From CAUPWF01 sp964367905 (GTDB lineage Bacteria; Bacillota; Clostridia; Lachnospirales; Lachnospiraceae): a stretch of DNA of 41,430 bases. The stretch is taken from positions 1-41,430 of the forward strand of contig CAYIZP010000030.1 of the NCBI GenBank assembly GCA_964367905.1. Reading direction: 5' to 3'. The position numbers and the translations under genes are program-made. Shown one piece after another: positions 33,552 to 41,430 of this stretch. Each line of letters begins with the position of its first letter. Position 1 is the stretch's first letter. The notes under the pieces were generated by a model. The model saw nothing but the letters and a program-made list of their open reading frames with translations, made no database searches and was not told the origin of the DNA.

Positions 33552-34197
33552 GCAAGCAGCCATTGAGGTGAGAGACCTTACATTCTCCTATGAAGATTCA
33601 AGAGAGATCTTTCATGGTTTTAATATGAGTGTATATGAGGGGGGCTGGACTCTCCTCAAAGGAAAGAGTGGGACTGGAAAGTCAACACTCTTATCCTTGA
33701 TATCGAATACATTAGCTACAAATAAGGAGCAGATGACAGGAAATATTTATATCCAAGGACAGGATGTAAGAAGTGCTTCTCCAGCATTTTTATCAGAAAA
33801 TCTAGGTGTGGTTTTTCAAACAGCAGAGAATCGTCTGGTTGCACCTACGGTCAGAGAGGAGATTTACTTTGGATTGCAGAATCTGAATCTTGATCGTAAG
33901 ATTATCCTCGAGCGTACGCAAGAAGTGTTGGAGATATTTGATTTATGGAGATACAAGGAAGAGAATCCGCATGATTTATCGGGCGGACAAAAAGTCATGT
34001 TGACTATTGCAGCAACTATGGCGATGAGGCCAAAGATTTATCTGCTTGATGAAGTGTTTTCCCAGTTGGACGAAACCAATGGTGGAAAGTTATTAGAAAT
34101 TCTCCACGACCTACATGTAAAAGGTCATACATTTTTAATGACAGAACATACAGAGATGGCCGATGGAGTTGCAGATCAGGTAGTACGTTTAGACTAA
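33544..34197 (+). CDS. ECF transporter ATPase 1
   Basis: The 217-residue ABC ATPase has Walker A GKSGTGKST, Q-loop VVFQTAENRLVAPTVREEIYFG typical of ECF A subunits (in part: VFQTAENRLVAPTV), signature LSGGQKVML, Walker B IYLLDEVFSQLD and a switch His in MTEHTE. The sequence after Walker B reads VFSQLD where PTSGLD is usual. It should pair with ATPase 2 and the T subunit. Confidence 0.87.
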   Translation: MSRQAAIEVRDLTFSYEDSREIFHGFNMSVYEGGWTLLKGKSGTGKSTLLSLISNTLATNKEQMTGNIYIQGQDVRSASPAFLSENLGVVFQTAENRLVAPTVREEIYFGLQNLNLDRKIILERTQEVLEIFDLWRYKEENPHDLSGGQKVMLTIAATMAMRPKIYLLDEVFSQLDETNGGKLLEILHDLHVKGHTFLMTEHTEMADGVADQVVRLD

Positions 34198-34209
34198 AGG
34201 AGTATAACG

Positions 34210-34866
34210 ATGTTGGAATTAAAAGGGATTGGATTTTCCTATAAGAAAGATGGGTTTAACATATCTGGGGCAGATTTTCAAGCAGATTGTGGAACCGTTA
34301 CCTTAATTGCAGGTTCCAATGGAGAGGGTAAGAGTACTTTAGCGAAGATACTAGCAGGGATTCTAAAACCAGAAGAAGGAGACATCTTACTAGATGGTGA
34401 ATCGATCAAAGATGATTCTTTGGCGAAAATCGGGAAGAGAATCGCATATCTTTTTCAGGAGCCGGCCAATCAGTTGTTTGCTGTCACGCCCCTTGAGGAG
34501 CTTACCTTTGTTGAATTACTAAAAGATAAGAATCCAGAAGAGGCGAGAGAAAAGGCAATTCAGATACTCAAGACCTTTCAACTAGATCACCTTCTAGAAG
34601 CTAGTGTGGTGAACCTATCGCGTGGGGAGAAACAGCGGCTTGCAATCAGTGCTTTGTTGATGAATGACCCTGATTATTTTATCTTAGATGAGCCTACAAG
34701 TGGATTGGATCGTGATTCTCAGAAGGTAATGTTTGAGATTATTGAGAAATTGCTTATACAAGGAAAAGGAATTGTGCTAATCAGTCATGATAAAGAGTTC
34801 GTACAACTGCTGGAGCCTTATATTAGCAAGCGAATTGTGATGAAAGGTGGTCGAGTGATTGAATAG
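34210..34866 (+). CDS. ECF transporter ATPase 2
   Basis: The 218-residue partner ATPase has Walker A GSNGEGKST, Q-loop LFQEPANQLFAVT (the ECF pattern), signature LSRGEKQRLAIS, Walker B YFILDEPTSGLD and switch His in LISHDK. It is closer to consensus than ATPase 1. It begins 12 bases after it. Confidence 0.87.
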   Translation: MLELKGIGFSYKKDGFNISGADFQADCGTVTLIAGSNGEGKSTLAKILAGILKPEEGDILLDGESIKDDSLAKIGKRIAYLFQEPANQLFAVTPLEELTFVELLKDKNPEEAREKAIQILKTFQLDHLLEASVVNLSRGEKQRLAISALLMNDPDYFILDEPTSGLDRDSQKVMFEIIEKLLIQGKGIVLISHDKEFVQLLEPYISKRIVMKGGRVIE

Positions 34867-35593
34867 AAAAATTGATGTTCGAATCTTGCTATTACTAATT
34901 ATTATTAATTCGTTGATTGCAGTATTTTCAAAAAATATAGTAATATCCTTGGTTGCTGTAATTACAATATATATTTTGACACGTTATGTGAATGCAGATA
35001 TCAATGGATTGTTTAAGAAACTAAAGAGGCTTTGGCAAGTGATCTTATTCGCTACAATCGCACAAAGTTTCTTTGTAAAAGAGGGGACGGTTTTGCTTGC
35101 AATATTCCAAGTGACTGTGTTTACATCGGAAGGAATCTATCAAGGGGGTATTATTTTCTTGCGATTTTTTACGCTCATCTGTGGTGCATGTTGCATTGGA
35201 CAGGTGAATCGGGAAGAGGTTGTGCAAGGAATGGTATGGTTCAAGATTCCATATGAACTAGCATTTACCGCAGTTCTAGGTCTGGGGTTTCTTCCTAGGT
35301 TTCGTACAGAGATGAGAAACTCGTTATACGCAATTCAACTACGGGGAATTGAAATCAAGGAACTGAAACTAAAGAATAAGATTAAATTGTACTCATATCT
35401 ATTCTTTCCTGTTATTTCTACTTCCTTGCTGAAAGCTAGAGATTTGTCGGCGAGTATGCAGGTGAGAGGGTTTCGGGCATATGATAGACGTACCGATATG
35501 ATAGAAATGCGAGTACAGAAAAAGGATGTAGTGATTGCCTTAAGTATCATATTGGTTCAGTCAGCTACAATTACAGGAGGGATTTTGCTATGA
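34859..35593 (+). CDS. ECF transporter T component (EcfT)
   Basis: The 244-residue membrane protein starts at TTG 34859 within the end of ATPase 2, with AAAGGTGG upstream. About five membrane segments are seen. The two Ala-Arg-Gly-type motifs that couple EcfT to the ATPases are present as QLRG and QVRG (in YAIQLRGIEIK and SMQVRGFRAY). It joins the S component to the ATPases. Confidence 0.85.
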   Translation: MNRKIDVRILLLLIIINSLIAVFSKNIVISLVAVITIYILTRYVNADINGLFKKLKRLWQVILFATIAQSFFVKEGTVLLAIFQVTVFTSEGIYQGGIIFLRFFTLICGACCIGQVNREEVVQGMVWFKIPYELAFTAVLGLGFLPRFRTEMRNSLYAIQLRGIEIKELKLKNKIKLYSYLFFPVISTSLLKARDLSASMQVRGFRAYDRRTDMIEMRVQKKDVVIALSIILVQSATITGGILL

Positions 35594-36339
35594 AGATTAT
35601 ATCGGTTTGTGGTATCACACAGAGTGGAAAAACAACTACGATTGAGAATATCATATCGGAATTGGTCAGAAGAGGCTATAAAGTTGGATCCGTAAAGGAA
35701 ATACACTATGAACTGTTCAAGATTGATACAGAAGGAAGCAATACTGACCGCCATAAGAATGCAGGATCACAGTTGGTGGTTGCAAGAGGATACTTTGAAA
35801 CAGATGTCTTATATCAGGAGAACTTGAATATTAAGGCAATTATTGACCATTTCGATGATTCTTTTGACTATTTGGTACTAGAGGGTGTGAGCGACGCAGC
35901 AGTTCCTGTCATCGTGACAGCTCATACAGAGGAAGATGCAAAAGAAAAATGGAGTGACTATACCATTGCACTCTCTGGAAGAATGTCTGTGGGAAGAGAA
36001 GAGCTATGGGGAAAACCAGCAATCAATGCACTGACAGATGTAGAGAAATTGGTGGACTTAATCGAATTGAAGACCTTTCATAAGTTACCATATCTTCCGA
36101 AAGAATGTTGTAATGCTTGTGGATACAGTTGTGAAACATTTGCGGTAGAACTCATCAATAAGAAAAAGAAAGAGTCAGATTGTGCAGTGAAGAATCCAAA
36201 GATATCGGTAAAAGTGGATGGGAAGGAATTGCAGATGGCACCATTCGTACAGGATATTGTGAAAAACACCGTGTTGAGTGTGATTCAAGAACTAGAGGGA
36301 TATGAAGAGGGCAAGAGCTTGGAGATCCATTTAGGATAA
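35590..36339 (+). CDS. mobB: MobB-like GTPase with C-terminal Fe-S motif
   Basis: The 249-residue protein matches MobB: Walker A CGITQSGKTT (residues 7-16), DTEGSNTDRHKNAGS (46-60) and the strand DYLVLEGVSD. A C-terminal extension has C174-x2-C177-x3-C181-x16-C198, the pattern of the 4Fe-4S domain known in some MobB relatives (PF04060 type). MobB binds GTP and helps make molybdopterin guanine dinucleotide. The start overlaps the T component (ATGA). It is the only cytoplasmic soluble protein of the operon besides the two ATPases, so it points to a molybdopterin link. No MobA or Moa gene is in the window. Confidence 0.88.
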   Translation: MKIISVCGITQSGKTTTIENIISELVRRGYKVGSVKEIHYELFKIDTEGSNTDRHKNAGSQLVVARGYFETDVLYQENLNIKAIIDHFDDSFDYLVLEGVSDAAVPVIVTAHTEEDAKEKWSDYTIALSGRMSVGREELWGKPAINALTDVEKLVDLIELKTFHKLPYLPKECCNACGYSCETFAVELINKKKKESDCAVKNPKISVKVDGKELQMAPFVQDIVKNTVLSVIQELEGYEEGKSLEIHLG

Positions 36340-36357
36340 AATTATCGTCAGACAAAT

Positions 36358-36453
36358 GGGACGGGGGAAGGATGAATCTTCGATTCATATCTCCCCCGTC
36401 CCTAATTGGGGACAGCGGAGATATGAGCAAATGCTCATCCTACCACTGTCCCC
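36358..36453. repeat. Two adjacent palindromic repeat units
   Basis: Unit A (36358-36402) has outer stem GGGACGGGGGA with TCCCCCGTCCC and an inner 7-bp stem with a CTTCG-type loop. Unit B (36408-36453) is identical, base for base, to the reverse complement of 28820-28865. A short TAATT separates them. Both units share the same asymmetric centre (GGATGA on one arm and TCATATCTCC on the other), so they belong to one family. The pair lies directly after mobB and before the end of the opposite-strand ABC-F gene. Confidence 0.85.
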
Positions 36454-36457
36454 TTTC

Positions 36458-38089
36458 TTAGTTATCTTCCTCAACCATTGAGTAAACTTGACGTTTTCTT
36501 GCCATTTCATCGCTTTCTAGGTATTCATCATAAGTAGTGATTTTATCGATTAATTTTCCACCTTGTACGATTTCCATGATTCGATTTGCAGTTGTTTGCA
36601 CAATCTGATGGTCACGAGAGGAGAATAGGATTACTCCTGGGAATTTCATCAATCCGTTATTGAGTGCGGTAATGGATTCCATGTCTAAGTGGTCAGTTGG
36701 TTCGTCTAGGATTAATACGTTTGACCCAGATATCATCATCTTTGATAATAGGCAACGTACTTTTTCACCACCGGATAATATTTTTACTCTCTTGACTCCA
36801 TCTTCTCCAGCAAACAGCATTCTACCTAAGAATCCACGTACGTGTGTCGCATCTTTAATCTCTGAATACTGTGTCAACCAATCTACGATTGTGTAGTCGT
36901 TGTTAAATTCTTGTGTACTATCTTTTGGGAAGTATGCCTGTGTCGTTGTGATTCCCCACTTGTAAGATCCTTCGTCTGGTTCCATTTCCCCAGATAGGAT
37001 CTTAAATAATACAGTTTTGGCTAATTCATTACCACCTACGAATGCAACCTTGTCTTCGCGTGTGATTGTGAATTCTAAATTATCTAGGATCTTAACGCCA
37101 TCGATTGTTTTGCTCAAACCATCTACAGTTAAAACTTCGTTTCCGATCTCTCTATCTGGACGGAAGTCGATGTAAGGGTATTTTCTGCTAGATGGACGAA
37201 TGTCATCTAATTCAATTTTTTCTAATGCCTTTTTACGAGAAGTAGCTTGCTTGGATTTGGAAGCATTTGCGCTAAATCTAGAAATAAAGTCTTGCAATTC
37301 TTTTATTTTTTCTTCTTTCTTTTTGTTTGCTTCTTTCATTTGACGAATCAATAATTGGCTTGATTCATACCAAAAGTCGTAGTTTCCAGCATACAATTGA
37401 ATCTTTCCGTAGTCGATATCTGCGATTTGAGTACAAACTTTATTGAGGAAATATCTATCATGAGATACTACGATTACAGTGTTTTCAAAGTTAATCAAGA
37501 ATTCTTCTAACCAAGCAATGGCATCTAAATCTAAGTGGTTTGTAGGCTCATCTAATAGTAAGATGTCTGGATTTCCAAATAGAGCCTGTGCCAATAGAAC
37601 TTTGACTTTCTCAGCACCAGTTAAGTCTTTTACAAATTTATAATGCAAATCGGTTTCGATTCCAAGTCCGTTTAGAAGTGAAGCAGCGTCTGATTCAGCC
37701 TCCCAACCATTCATAGTAGCGAATTCGCCTTCTAGTTCACTTGCTTTCATACCATCTTCTTCTGTGAATTCTTCTTTTGCGTAGATGGCTTCTTTTTCTT
37801 TCATAATCTCATATAGACGCTCATTTCCCATGATTACTGCATCTAAGACAAGATGTTCATCATATTTAAAGTGGTCTTGTTGTAAGAAGGAAAGACGTTC
37901 TCCGGGAGTTATGATAACATCGCCACTAGTAGATTCTAATTGTCCTGACAAAATCTTCAAAAATGTAGATTTTCCTGCTCCATTTGCACCGATAAGACCG
38001 TAACAGTTTCCTGGTGCGAATTTAATATTAACTTCTTCAAATAATGCCTTTTTACCAAGTCGTAATGTGATATTACTTGTACTAATCAT
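36458..38089 (-). CDS. ABC-F type ribosome-associated ATPase (YkpA/YbiT-like)
   Basis: The 543-residue protein has two nucleotide-binding domains and no membrane span. The first has Walker A GANGAGKST, a changed signature (LTGAEKVKV) and Walker B LLLDEPTNHLD. A charged P-site linker (about 240-300) follows. The second has a degenerate Walker A (GGNELAKTV for GxNGxGKS), signature LSGGEKVRC and LILDEPTDHLD. The family acts on translating ribosomes; subfamilies include EttA and drug-resistance factors, but nothing here shows antibiotic resistance. AGGTGA precedes the start. Confidence 0.92.
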   Translation of the reverse strand: MISTSNITLRLGKKALFEEVNIKFAPGNCYGLIGANGAGKSTFLKILSGQLESTSGDVIITPGERLSFLQQDHFKYDEHLVLDAVIMGNERLYEIMKEKEAIYAKEEFTEEDGMKASELEGEFATMNGWEAESDAASLLNGLGIETDLHYKFVKDLTGAEKVKVLLAQALFGNPDILLLDEPTNHLDLDAIAWLEEFLINFENTVIVVSHDRYFLNKVCTQIADIDYGKIQLYAGNYDFWYESSQLLIRQMKEANKKKEEKIKELQDFISRFSANASKSKQATSRKKALEKIELDDIRPSSRKYPYIDFRPDREIGNEVLTVDGLSKTIDGVKILDNLEFTITREDKVAFVGGNELAKTVLFKILSGEMEPDEGSYKWGITTTQAYFPKDSTQEFNNDYTIVDWLTQYSEIKDATHVRGFLGRMLFAGEDGVKRVKILSGGEKVRCLLSKMMISGSNVLILDEPTDHLDMESITALNNGLMKFPGVILFSSRDHQIVQTTANRIMEIVQGGKLIDKITTYDEYLESDEMARKRQVYSMVEEDN

Positions 38090-38133
38090 TTACTTCACCT
38101 ATTTCCTTAAATTTCATTTACACATGCTTTATT

Positions 38134-38162
38134 ATTTTATCATGAACCTTGTTTCTAATCAA
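38134..38162 (-). promoter_or_regulatory. Promoter of the ABC-F gene
   Basis: On the minus strand, TTGATT (38162-38157), a 17-base spacer and TAAAAT (38139-38134) lie about 45 bases before the start codon. The -35 box overlaps the 3' end of the YbhN-like gene. Confidence 0.6.
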
Positions 38163-39211
38163 GTAGAAATCGGTGGGTTTTTCCGTTTCATATATCGCAT
38201 TAGTTGATTGAGTGCAACCACAATCAGACCAGTGATTAGGAGAATGTAGAAGCTAGTTGCTCGGGTTAATATCATGGTGGTTCCGATATATTTTGCTGTA
38301 AAAATTGTTCCCAAAGATTGTAGTATGATGACCTCTGTAATTCCTTGTGCTCCTGGAAGGGGCATCATGTCAACTGCTACATAGGTTGCAGATTGAATGA
38401 GTAGAATGATGTACAAATCTTCACCTTCAAGCGGTAAGCCGAGGTAGATGAACACGGGGATGAACATCAGGGACAAGCGCTGAATTGTTGTGATAGTAAA
38501 TAATAATAGTATCTGTCGCTTGCGTTTGAACATATACCGTACACTGTGATCATATTGCCTCATAAAATCGTCAATTTTTGTACTTCGATTTAAATTTGGT
38601 TTTAGGATTTTTACTTTTAATAATACTTGTTCGAGGCTATTGATTAATCCTCTTGTCTGCTTTGGAAAAAACATCAAGGCTGCTAATATAATAACGATTA
38701 CAACATTCAAAGCTAATCCCAAGTGGTAAAGCCATGTGTAGGCGCCAAAATAAGAATCAATCTGAGGTAACCAGAACATTAGTAAAAGTAAACTTACTAC
38801 AACCATAAACACTTTGTAGTAGAAAGCCATGACCAATAAAACAGCAGAGCTTTTTGAGGTCTTATGTCCATCTTGAACCATGGCGATTAGTTGCATCGGT
38901 TGACCACCACTGGCAGATGGTGTGATACCGGAATAGAAATAGCCAGTGAGAGAGTATTTGATACATTGTACCAGAGGAATTTTTTTGTCTTTTTCCTTTA
39001 AGAGACAGGCTAACACAAGAGCCTCCATCAGGATAAACAAATATGCTGCGGCAACGCAAGTCCCTGCCCAAAATGGGGAGAGCTGCTTCAATCCGTCTAT
39101 CATAGCGGGCACATCATTGTTATAAAACATGGTATAAATGGTTAGGCCAGTCACTAATAAAAAGAATAGTATCTGTAAAATTCGTTTGTGTTTTTTTATA
39201 AAGTCAATCAC
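38159..39211 (-). CDS. YbhN-like membrane protein (lysylphosphatidylglycerol synthase TM-region family)
   Basis: The 350-residue protein starts at GTG 39211 after AAGGAGC. It has about eight membrane segments in the pattern of the UPF0104/YbhN family, with GITPSASGGQPMQL and MPLPGAQGITE as conserved motifs. In MprF this domain flips lysyl-PG; here no synthase domain is fused, so a lipid or glycolipid flippase is a plausible role but unproven. It lies 14 bases after a glycosyltransferase gene, and together they may build or export a glycolipid. Confidence 0.88.
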   Translation of the reverse strand: MIDFIKKHKRILQILFFLLVTGLTIYTMFYNNDVPAMIDGLKQLSPFWAGTCVAAAYLFILMEALVLACLLKEKDKKIPLVQCIKYSLTGYFYSGITPSASGGQPMQLIAMVQDGHKTSKSSAVLLVMAFYYKVFMVVVSLLLLMFWLPQIDSYFGAYTWLYHLGLALNVVIVIILAALMFFPKQTRGLINSLEQVLLKVKILKPNLNRSTKIDDFMRQYDHSVRYMFKRKRQILLLFTITTIQRLSLMFIPVFIYLGLPLEGEDLYIILLIQSATYVAVDMMPLPGAQGITEVIILQSLGTIFTAKYIGTTMILTRATSFYILLITGLIVVALNQLMRYMKRKNPPIST

Positions 39212-39225
39212 GGAAGCTCCTTAGT

Positions 39226-40248
39226 CTAAGAGAATTTGTATATTTTTTTTGCACAGCGATAGAAGAATACAGCAACCTTTCCTCTGATTGGTTCTGGTAA
39301 AATATAGTATGCATTTAGTGGATAGGAGATGATTTGACGGTATAATTTTCTATCCTTTTTCTTGATGTCTTCCCAAGTTTTCTTTAGTTTCATACGTGCT
39401 TCTTTTGTATCAGCAAGCTCCGTGATAATAGAGGTGATAGACATCATGATTGCAAGTTTTCGTACCATATATCGCGCAAGTTTTGGATGTATTTTTTCCA
39501 CTTTATTTAAATGAAATCCCTTAAATAAGGTGTTTGTTACTAGAAATTGTTGATCAATTCGTTTGATCATGGAACTTTCATTTACAGATTGATCCTCACG
39601 TCCAATTAGATATTGATAAAAGTCCACATCTATGTATATCATTTTTTTTACATATGGCAGAGGGTTGAATGCAAAGATATTATCTACGTAAAAAGTATGT
39701 TCTGGTAGGAGTAAACCTGATTCCCGCAAAATCTCAGTACGGTATGTAAGAGAGTGCATCATCAAATATTGTGAAAGTGTAAAATATTTCACATCTTCCC
39801 AACTAGAGACTTTATTCGGTGTGAGAACATTTCGAAAATGCATGGACTTTGTTGTACCTTCACTCAAGCGATTGAACACATAGTTTGATATGAATAAGTC
39901 AATGGTTTGATCTTGGTCTACACATGTTTTGATTTTCTTTAATAGTGTGGCATAACTGCTTTTATCCACCCAATCATCGGCATCCACTACCTTATAATAG
40001 ACACCAGTCGCAGCCTTTATTCCTGCGTTTACTCCTGAACCGTGTCCACCATTTATTTTGTGGATTACTTTTACGATATCTGGGTACTTTTCAGCATACA
40101 AGTCTGCAATTGCTCCAGTGTTATCTGTGGAGCCATCGTTTATAATTATAATTTCTACATCTTTGCCACCAGGAAGCAGCGAGCTGATACATCTTTCTAA
40201 GTAGTCTTGTGCGTTGTAACTTGGCACAGCAAATGTAAGATATTTCAT
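39226..40248 (-). CDS. Family 2 glycosyltransferase
   Basis: The 340-residue GT-A protein has VPSYNAQDYLERCISSLL near the N-terminus, IIINDGSTDNTGAIAD (nucleotide-sugar binding) and VDADDWVDKSSY (DxD-type metal site). The C-terminal 120 residues are basic and hydrophobic in part, suggesting association with the membrane. Donor and acceptor sugars cannot be told from sequence. Confidence 0.92.
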   Translation of the reverse strand: MKYLTFAVPSYNAQDYLERCISSLLPGGKDVEIIIINDGSTDNTGAIADLYAEKYPDIVKVIHKINGGHGSGVNAGIKAATGVYYKVVDADDWVDKSSYATLLKKIKTCVDQDQTIDLFISNYVFNRLSEGTTKSMHFRNVLTPNKVSSWEDVKYFTLSQYLMMHSLTYRTEILRESGLLLPEHTFYVDNIFAFNPLPYVKKMIYIDVDFYQYLIGREDQSVNESSMIKRIDQQFLVTNTLFKGFHLNKVEKIHPKLARYMVRKLAIMMSITSIITELADTKEARMKLKKTWEDIKKKDRKLYRQIISYPLNAYYILPEPIRGKVAVFFYRCAKKIYKFS

Positions 40249-40379
40249 GTATAGTAACCTTCCTTTTTTCGTTTTCTGTTATTATATATCATTTTGTAGT
40301 AAAAATAAATTAAGATTTCTTTAAAAATAAAATTCCCTTAATAGTATACTACACGATAAGAGAACAAGCTACTAATTTA

Positions 40380-40408
40380 TTGAATTCAACGATTGAGTGT
40401 GTTATAAT
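40380..40408 (+). promoter_or_regulatory. Promoter of the patatin-like gene
   Basis: TTGAAT (40380-40385), 17 bases and TATAAT (40403-40408) lie upstream of the patatin gene, giving a leader of about 50 bases. The rest of the divergent gap 40249-40379 is AT-rich with no gene; a minus-strand TATAAT at 40286-40281 may serve the glycosyltransferase but lacks a clear -35. Confidence 0.7.
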
Positions 40409-40464
40409 TTTCACTGGTGATAGAAGTAATTGAGTCTTTGAGACAGAATTGGAGGCGTGAGAAT

Positions 40465-41328
40465 ATGGAGACAAGGAAGGCGACGGTTGTTTTAGAAGGT
40501 GGAGCTGCACGAGGAGTGTTTTCCGCAGGAGCCATCGACTATCTAATGGAGAAAGACTTATATTTTTCACATGTAATTGGAGTATCTGCAGGTGCATGTT
40601 GTGGAATGGATTATGTATCAAAGCAAATCGGTAGAACAAAGGACTGTATGATTTTTGAGAATAAGGAGTATTCATATATCAATTTGCGCAAGTTTGTGAA
40701 AACAAGAAGCTTGATGGATATGGATACTTTTTTTGAGAAATTTCCGAGAGAAGTATTTCCATTTGATTTTGATACGTATTTTGCTTCCGAATCAGAATGT
40801 TATATCACAGTTACAAACTGTGAAACAGGACAGGTGGAATTTTTGACAGAGCGTGAAGATGAGGAACGATTGTTAAAGATGGTAAGAGCTTCTTGTAGCT
40901 TGCCACTGGTAGCTCCGATTGTAAACATCGATGGGAAGCACTATCTGGATGGAGGATTGGCGGATTCGGTTCCAATCAAGAAAGCTTTGGAATTGGAGAA
41001 TGAAAAAGTTGTAGTGGTTCTTACAAGAAATGCAGGATATAGAAAGAGCCAGAGTTCTAGGGGCTTGGCAAATATTTACATGCAGGCATATCGAAAATAC
41101 CCGAATTTGATTCGTGACCTTCGATTGCGTGCCACGAGATATAATCGTACGATGGAATATATTGATTGGCTAGAGGAAATGGGACGAATTTTTGTGATAC
41201 GCCCAATGATGCCGACAGTGTCTAGACTTGAGAGTAACCAGGATACCTTAAATAATCTATTTCAACATGGCTATGATTTGATGGGAAGCCGCTATGATGA
41301 ACTAGTAGAATATTTAAATAAATCATAA
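40465..41328 (+). CDS. Patatin-like phospholipase
   Basis: The 287-residue protein starts at ATG 40465 after GGAGG. The oxyanion motif EGGAARGVFSAG (residues 10-21) precedes the nucleophile elbow GVSAG (about 42-46), and LDGGLADS supplies the catalytic Asp, so a Ser-Asp dyad is complete. No signal peptide is seen; the protein is probably cytoplasmic and acts on lipid acyl chains. Substrate unknown. The last 102 bases of the window after it hold no gene; a short GGTACT/AGTACC hairpin (41373-41387) has no T-run. Confidence 0.92.
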   Translation: METRKATVVLEGGAARGVFSAGAIDYLMEKDLYFSHVIGVSAGACCGMDYVSKQIGRTKDCMIFENKEYSYINLRKFVKTRSLMDMDTFFEKFPREVFPFDFDTYFASESECYITVTNCETGQVEFLTEREDEERLLKMVRASCSLPLVAPIVNIDGKHYLDGGLADSVPIKKALELENEKVVVVLTRNAGYRKSQSSRGLANIYMQAYRKYPNLIRDLRLRATRYNRTMEYIDWLEEMGRIFVIRPMMPTVSRLESNQDTLNNLFQHGYDLMGSRYDELVEYLNKS

Positions 41329-41430
41329 GGATAGTGTAAAGTGAGGTATGAAAAACGTAGAGTAAAAAAATAGGTACTAACAGTACCATGAAAATTGCAA
41401 ATATAGAAATTATTAGCACCGTCCGCCATC

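Noticed and set aside
41329..41430. Terminator or start of a further gene at the right end
   Set aside because: Only a 6-bp hairpin without a T-run and no ribosome binding site with an open frame before the window ends.

Overview
The window is AT-rich Bacillota DNA and most resembles the Lachnospiraceae or a close clostridial relative. Supporting signs are strong AGGAGG-type ribosome binding sites, tightly overlapping operons, an alpha/beta-type spore protein (so probably an endospore former), a tryptophan T-box, an iron-sulphur PyrK paired with PyrD, and DUF6142 and VanZ-like proteins in the pyrimidine operon. Genus and species cannot be set from the sequence alone. A 100-N gap lies inside radA; identical 55-bp flanks show it is almost certainly an assembly artefact.

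Layout. (1) 1-3549, + strand: a small XRE regulator with two operator-like repeats at its promoter, two tandem copies of a small membrane protein, a NimA-like flavin-fold protein and a GH20 hexosaminidase, closed by a terminator shared with the convergent pyrC. (2) 3618-6775, - strand: padR, a DUF1700 membrane protein, a DUF4097-like protein and pyrC in one tight run behind a near-perfect promoter with an embedded palindrome. (3) 6914-7096: a small acid-soluble spore protein with a sigma-G-like promoter and its own terminator. (4) 7311-17686: a PucR/CdaR-type regulator, ftsE, ftsX, a C-terminal processing protease, pyrF, pyrK, pyrD, pyrE, three small membrane proteins and an unusually long M29 aminopeptidase. 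(5) 17739-25679: purE, purM, purN, purD, then clpC, a small conserved protein and radA. (6) 25743-28798: a T-box leader with a UGG specifier in front of trpX, trpY and trpZ, a predicted tryptophan ABC importer. (7) 28876-36339: a nine-gene operon made of three lipoproteins and one membrane-anchored protein carrying sulfite-oxidase-like (molybdopterin-binding-fold) domains, one of them also with an FMN-binding domain and one with a type I phosphodiesterase domain, plus a complete ECF transporter (S, A, A, T) and a MobB with a C-terminal Fe-S motif. (8) 36458-40248, - strand: an ABC-F ATPase, a YbhN-like flippase-family protein and a family 2 glycosyltransferase. (9) 40465-41328: a patatin-like phospholipase.

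How the genes work together. Regions 4 and 5 hold most of de novo UMP synthesis (pyrC, D, E, F, K; no pyrA or pyrB here) and four steps of purine synthesis. Region 6 is amino-acid uptake controlled by tRNA charging. Region 7 is the most unusual part. Its domains together suggest capture, trimming and import of a pterin- or flavin-type cofactor, most simply molybdopterin or its dinucleotide, with MobB acting in the cytoplasm. That is an inference from domain content; no substrate has been shown. Inverted copies of a 46-bp palindromic repeat, identical base for base, sit immediately outside the cluster on both sides.
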